In this document: piece by piece, positions 15,573-18,865 of the stretch
How positions within the stretch are numbered: the first letter of the stretch is position 1
How the letters are laid out: each line of letters opens with the position of its first letter
Assembly: GCA_023393825.1 (NCBI GenBank)
Contig: JAEXBW010000002.1
Coordinates: 1-18,865 of the forward strand
DNA from: Elusimicrobiota bacterium
GTDB taxonomy: Bacteria > Elusimicrobiota > Elusimicrobia > Elusimicrobiales > Elusimicrobiaceae
Length of the DNA stretch: 18,865 bases
Reading direction: 5' to 3'
Notes under the pieces: generated by a model
Told to the model about the DNA's origin: nothing
What the model saw: the letters and a program-made list of their open reading frames with translations, nothing else
Databases searched by the model: none
Translations under genes and position numbers: made by a program

Positions 15573-16759
15573 TTTGCGGTTCCTTCCTGCGCTTTAGCTG
15601 CCGTATCTGCGGCGGTAGCGTCTGCCGTTTGCTGCGCTTCCGCGGCTATGTTAACCTGCGGTTTTACGTGGCGGCGGCTGATGCGGTTTATGTCGCTGTA
15701 AGTTGCGTAAAGCACAAGCGCTATCAAAAAGGTTGCGCCGACGGTGCTGGCTCTGTAAAGTGTTTGTTCTTTTACTCTTTTGCGGCGTATGGCTTCTATA
15801 ATAAAAAACAGTATATGCCCGCCGTCAAGTATGGGAATCGGGAACAGGTTAAACATACCGATAGCGACGGAAATTAAACCGATAAGGAAGAAGTAATCTT
15901 CCGCCCCGCTGTGTACGCCTTTGCCCACAATTTCAAAAATGCCTATGGGGCCTGCTACGTCGGGCGCTTGGCGGTGCCAAAGTTTTTCTGCTATGGTTTT
16001 TATTGATATTGCCGTCCAGTAATAGCACTGATGCGCGGCTATTTTGACGGAGGTAAACACGCCCGCTTTTTCGTAAACGGGTTCTAAAGCAAGGCCGAGT
16101 TTTTTATCTTTGGAAAGCGGCATTACGGTAGTTAAAATTTCTGTTCCGCGTTTGTATTCCACGCGGGCTTGTTCTTTTGCGGCGGAAATATTTTTTACAA
16201 GGTCTTCCCAGTTGGCGACGGGCGCGGCATTTATTGAAACTATAACATCACCCTTTTGCATACCTGCGGCGGCGGCTGGATAACCCGCAACGGCCTCCCC
16301 GACTACAGGGGGAATAAGTTTGGGATTGGATACGGGCAGACCGACGCTTAAAACTACTAAAAAGAAAATTACGAAAGCTAAAACATAGTTCATACCCGCG
16401 CCCGCAAAAACCATAAATGCTCTTGCGTACCACGGTTTGGCGGCGAAATCTCTGGGGTCGGAAAGGTCAGCTTCTCTGGCGTAAAATTCGCCCGAGGGTT
16501 TTACATAACCGCCTAAAGGAATAGCGCGCAGGGAATATTGTGTGTCGCCCTTTTGCCACTTTTTAAGCAGTTTGCCAAAGCCTATTGAAAATTCTTCTAC
16601 CCTTATATCTAAGAGGAGGCAGGCAAGGTAGTGGCCCAGTTCGTGTATAAAAATAACAAGGCCTAAAGCAAAGGCATTGCCGACGCCAGAAAGTAAAGTA
16701 TCCGGGCTTAAAAGCCATAAGATTTTTGTCCATATTGCGGCGATGATTGTTGAAAGCAT
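15569..16759 (-). CDS. rseP: RseP-type site-2 intramembrane zinc metalloprotease
   Basis: This 396-residue inner-membrane M50 protease cuts transmembrane segments, for example of anti-sigma factors or leftover signal peptides. The first membrane segment contains HELGH (39-43, zinc ligands His39 and His43, catalytic Glu40). A second hydrophobic segment is near 115-140, a single PDZ domain spans about 145-215, and the last part has NLFPIPILDGGH with Asp312 as third zinc ligand, followed by another helix near 338-352. E. coli RseP has two PDZ domains; this has one, like many non-proteobacterial members. An Ala/Thr/Gln-rich tail (about 367-396) looks disordered. AGGAG lies ahead of the ATG, and an extended -10 promoter lies some 40 bp upstream. 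The position between dxr and ispG resembles common cdsA-dxr-rseP clusters. Confidence 0.96.
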   Translation of the reverse strand: MLSTIIAAIWTKILWLLSPDTLLSGVGNAFALGLVIFIHELGHYLACLLLDIRVEEFSIGFGKLLKKWQKGDTQYSLRAIPLGGYVKPSGEFYAREADLSDPRDFAAKPWYARAFMVFAGAGMNYVLAFVIFFLVVLSVGLPVSNPKLIPPVVGEAVAGYPAAAAGMQKGDVIVSINAAPVANWEDLVKNISAAKEQARVEYKRGTEILTTVMPLSKDKKLGLALEPVYEKAGVFTSVKIAAHQCYYWTAISIKTIAEKLWHRQAPDVAGPIGIFEIVGKGVHSGAEDYFFLIGLISVAIGMFNLFPIPILDGGHILFFIIEAIRRKRVKEQTLYRASTVGATFLIALVLYATYSDINRISRRHVKPQVNIAAEAQQTADATAADTAAKAQEGTAK

Positions 16760-16798
16760 TTTTGCCTCTCCTAAACAGAATAATTACGCGCTTTTTAT

Positions 16799-16807
16799 AT
16801 TATAGCA
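16799..16807 (-). promoter_or_regulatory. Extended -10 promoter of rseP-ispG-proS
   Basis: The minus strand reads TTGCTATAAT, with TG at 16807-16806 and TATAAT at 16804-16799. No -35 hexamer is seen (the position is filled by a CG repeat). The start would be near 16792, giving a leader of about 33 nt with an SD before rseP. Confidence 0.6.
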
Positions 16808-16817
16808 ATTACATTTT

Positions 16818-16829
16818 ACGCGCGCGCGT
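16818..16829. repeat. Perfect 12-bp CG-alternating palindrome
   Basis: ACGCGCGCGCGT is self-complementary and strictly alternates purine and pyrimidine (13 nt when the following G is included). It lies between the dxr stop and the rseP -10 box, about where a -35 element would be. It is not followed by a T-run on either strand, so it is not a normal terminator. Confidence 0.7.
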
Positions 16830-16839
16830 GCTGCGGGTG

Positions 16840-18036
16840 CTAAATAGTTTCTTTTTTGTACAGCTTGGTGATAAGCAATTCCTGCGCCTTTTCCCTTGCC
16901 CAAGTGTCCACTTCCACCGCGGCGCCAAGCGTGATTGTTTTGCCGTCGGATTTGTGGTGTTTTAGCGTTGCGCTTACAAGTTTGGGAATATCGGTAAAAA
17001 GTATTTGGCCTTCCAAAAAGGCGTTTACGGCAATTTCGTCCGCGGCGTTAAGCACGGCGGGGTAACTGCCGCCTTTTCTTGCGGTGTCAAGCGCGAGAGA
17101 GAGGCACGGGAATTTGGAAAAATCAGGTTCGGAAAATTCCAATTTAGACATTTCCATTATTGAAAGTTTTTTGACGGGCGAGGGCAGCCTTTTGGGGTAT
17201 GTTATTGCATATTGTATCGGCAGGCGCATATCGGGGTTGGAAAGTTCCGCCAAGATGCTGCCGTCTTTATATTCCACGGCGGAATGCACGATAGATTGCG
17301 GGTGTATTACAATTTTAATTTTTTCCAAAGGCAGGGCGAAAAGGTGCATAATTTCTATGGCTTCAAAACCTTTGTTCATTAAGGTGGAGGAATCCACCGT
17401 TATCTTTTTGCCCATTTTCCATCTGGGGTGCGCCAAGGCCTGCTGCGGCGTTACTGCGTCTAAAGAGCCCGTGTACTTAAAAAATGGTCCGCCCGATGCG
17501 GTTAACAGTACGCTTTCTATCTGCGGCTCGGCTTTATAATAAGATTTTTCGTCCACATTTTCCAAAGATTGGAATACTGCGGAAGGTTCTGAATCCACGG
17601 GTATTATGGTGGCGTTCCAGCGTCTGCATTCGTCCATAAGCGCGCGGCCAGCCATTACAATGGGTTCCTTATTTGCAAGGGCTATTGTTTTGCCCGCTTT
17701 TATTGCCGCGCTTAACGGTATAAAGCCAACCGCGCCGACAAGGCCGTTAATAATAAGGTCGGCATCGGGCAGGGTGGCAAGCGCGACTAAAGAGGGCATG
17801 CCGGGTTCTAAAAGTTTTGTGCAAGGGGGTACTAAAGGTTTAAGTTCTTTGTAGCTTTCTTCGCTGAATACTGCGGCGTAACGCGGCTTAAAAGTTTTTA
17901 TCTGCTCCAAAAATAATGTTGTGTTTTTGTTGGCGCAAATGCCCAAAACGGAGTAACCGCCGCCTAAGGCGGCGATTACGTCCAAAGAGGAAACTCCTAT
18001 AGAGCCTGTTGAACCCAGTATTACTATTTGCTTCAT
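16840..18036 (-). CDS. dxr: 1-deoxy-D-xylulose 5-phosphate reductoisomerase
   Basis: This 398-residue NADPH- and metal-dependent enzyme makes MEP from DXP, the committed step of the MEP pathway, and is the known target of fosmidomycin. It has the NADPH loop GSTGSIG (8-14), LANKE (120-124), the metal ligands Asp148 and Glu150 in PVDSE, SGGPF (191-195), MNKGFEAIE with ligand Glu225, HPQSIVHS (245-252) and PDMRLPIQYA. Two positions differ from the usual pattern: Pro125 in place of Ser after NKE, and Pro151 in place of the His of DSEH. Otherwise the protein is complete and of normal length. The ATG overlaps the cdsA stop by 4 nt and no SD is evident, so translation is likely coupled to cdsA. Confidence 0.98.
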   Translation of the reverse strand: MKQIVILGSTGSIGVSSLDVIAALGGGYSVLGICANKNTTLFLEQIKTFKPRYAAVFSEESYKELKPLVPPCTKLLEPGMPSLVALATLPDADLIINGLVGAVGFIPLSAAIKAGKTIALANKEPIVMAGRALMDECRRWNATIIPVDSEPSAVFQSLENVDEKSYYKAEPQIESVLLTASGGPFFKYTGSLDAVTPQQALAHPRWKMGKKITVDSSTLMNKGFEAIEIMHLFALPLEKIKIVIHPQSIVHSAVEYKDGSILAELSNPDMRLPIQYAITYPKRLPSPVKKLSIMEMSKLEFSEPDFSKFPCLSLALDTARKGGSYPAVLNAADEIAVNAFLEGQILFTDIPKLVSATLKHHKSDGKTITLGAAVEVDTWAREKAQELLITKLYKKETI

Positions 18037-18848
18037 ATAATAAAGAGTATCACGTAGTAAAGCACGGGGGCTATGAGCAGGTAAGAATCAAACCTGTCCA
18101 AAATACCGCCGTGGCCGGGCAATATGGAAGAAGAATCTTTAACGCCCGCGCTGCGTTTGATAAGGGATTCCGCCAAGTCGGAAAGCTGTCCCAAAAAAGT
18201 TATAAGCAAGCCCAAAGCGGCTGCCGTAACCCAAGTGATATACCAAGGGAAAAATAAATTCCAGCACAAAACGGCTGTTAATACGCCAACTATTGCGCCT
18301 GCTATTGCGCCTTCCCAGCTCTTTTTGGGGCTTACTTCTTCGTTAAGGCGGTGTTTGCCTAAAGCTGTGCCTACAAAGTAAGCGGCAATATCGGTGGCCC
18401 AAACCGTAAAGAAGATTATATAGGTAAAGAATTCGCCGTACGGGTCCGTCATGCGGATATTGATGAGGTGGGCTAATGTCCACGGTATTAAAAAGACGCC
18501 TAAAAATGTGTTTGCGACGCGTTCAAGCGAACGCTTGGGCGTAAGAATTTCCACCAAAAAGATACCTACAACCGTTAAAGCTATAAAAAAGCTGTTAAGG
18601 TTGCTCGGGTATTCTTCCATTGAAGGCAGACGGCCCAAAACTGCGGCAAGCGTCATTATGACGGAGAATATTGTTAAAGATACTCTGCTTACGGGTTTGC
18701 CCGAAGTGAGGAGCATCAAACCATACTCGTAAACGCAGAGTATGATAATGGCCGCTATAAAGGCCATGTAGAATATGCCGCCAAAGTGTACTGCGGCGAT
18801 TACCAGCGGGAGGCCCACCAGTGCTGTTAGGATTCTGGGTAGTAACAT
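18033..18848 (-). CDS. cdsA: Phosphatidate cytidylyltransferase (CDP-diacylglycerol synthase)
   Basis: This 271-residue polytopic membrane enzyme makes CDP-diacylglycerol from phosphatidate and CTP for phospholipid synthesis. Several hydrophobic helices run through the protein, for example at about 5-45, 57-72, 86-102, 140-162, 178-198, 205-220 and 255-271. The family signature lies at about 228-254: S.IKR....KD with HGG..DR.D, the metal and CTP binding end. The ATG is the first in this frame, an in-frame TAA lies at 18860-18858, and no SD is visible. An extended -10 word ends 6 nt before the ATG. In many bacteria uppS is directly upstream, but the window ends before this can be seen. Confidence 0.97.
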   Translation of the reverse strand: MLLPRILTALVGLPLVIAAVHFGGIFYMAFIAAIIILCVYEYGLMLLTSGKPVSRVSLTIFSVIMTLAAVLGRLPSMEEYPSNLNSFFIALTVVGIFLVEILTPKRSLERVANTFLGVFLIPWTLAHLINIRMTDPYGEFFTYIIFFTVWATDIAAYFVGTALGKHRLNEEVSPKKSWEGAIAGAIVGVLTAVLCWNLFFPWYITWVTAAALGLLITFLGQLSDLAESLIKRSAGVKDSSSILPGHGGILDRFDSYLLIAPVLYYVILFII

Positions 18849-18854
18849 ACTTTT

Positions 18855-18863
18855 ATTTTAGCA
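18855..18863 (-). promoter_or_regulatory. Possible extended -10 box of cdsA, predicted leaderless
   Basis: The minus strand reads TTGCTAAAAT, with TG at 18863-18862 and TAAAAT at 18860-18855. The ATG begins 6 nt later, exactly at the expected +1. The -35 region lies outside the window, so the call rests on the -10 word alone. Confidence 0.4.
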
Positions 18864-18865
18864 AA

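Overview
The window reads as a chromosomal housekeeping region of a Gram-negative-type anaerobic bacterium. It encodes the MEP isoprenoid pathway enzymes Dxr and IspG, a bacterial-type ProRS, a site-2 protease, Lon, and an [FeFe]-hydrogenase maturase (HydE), which points to H2 metabolism and anaerobic life. The mix of genes and the protein style make me favour a gut-type Elusimicrobiota lineage, but this is inference; no rRNA or marker search was possible. I see no transposase, integrase, phage gene, CRISPR array or clear sign of horizontal transfer.

Layout, right to left along the minus strand: cdsA and dxr (18848-16840) overlap by 4 nt. After an 80-bp gap holding an extended -10 promoter come rseP, ispG and proS (16759-12765). 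A second gap holds a near-consensus promoter (TTGACG-N17-TACAAT) and a strong terminator-like hairpin that would sit inside the leader of the next operon, rimP-nusA-infB (12661-8465). hydE (7319-8383) is the only real plus-strand gene. It converges on infB across a bidirectional terminator and diverges from lon (7118-4773). lon has a good sigma70-type promoter whose -35 box lies between the arms of a CIRCE-like inverted repeat, and it ends in a clear intrinsic terminator. Next comes a tightly coupled trio: a TPR plus SpoIID-like exported protein, a GT4 glycosyltransferase and an acyl-CoA dehydrogenase (4695-171). A tRNA with anticodon CAU (18-94) with its own promoter closes the window.

Functionally, cdsA, dxr and ispG feed phospholipid and isoprenoid (undecaprenyl/quinone) supply, rseP works in envelope stress or signal-peptide proteolysis, and proS-rimP-nusA-infB serve translation and transcription. 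The SpoIID-like protein and the glycosyltransferase suggest an envelope role for the trio, although the acyl-CoA dehydrogenase does not fit this obviously.

The most interesting points are: (1) the SpoIID-like domain aligns end to end with the lytic transglycosylase fold but appears to have lost its catalytic and metal-site residues; (2) three genes without a Shine-Dalgarno (SD) sequence (cdsA, hydE and the SpoIID-like gene) carry a GCTAAAAT/GCTATAAT -10 element 6-7 nt before the ATG, predicting leaderless mRNAs; (3) a possible HrcA/CIRCE control of lon; (4) a possible attenuator in the rimP-nusA-infB leader. No stretch longer than 300 bases lacks a gene; the longest gap is the 200 bp between lon and hydE.
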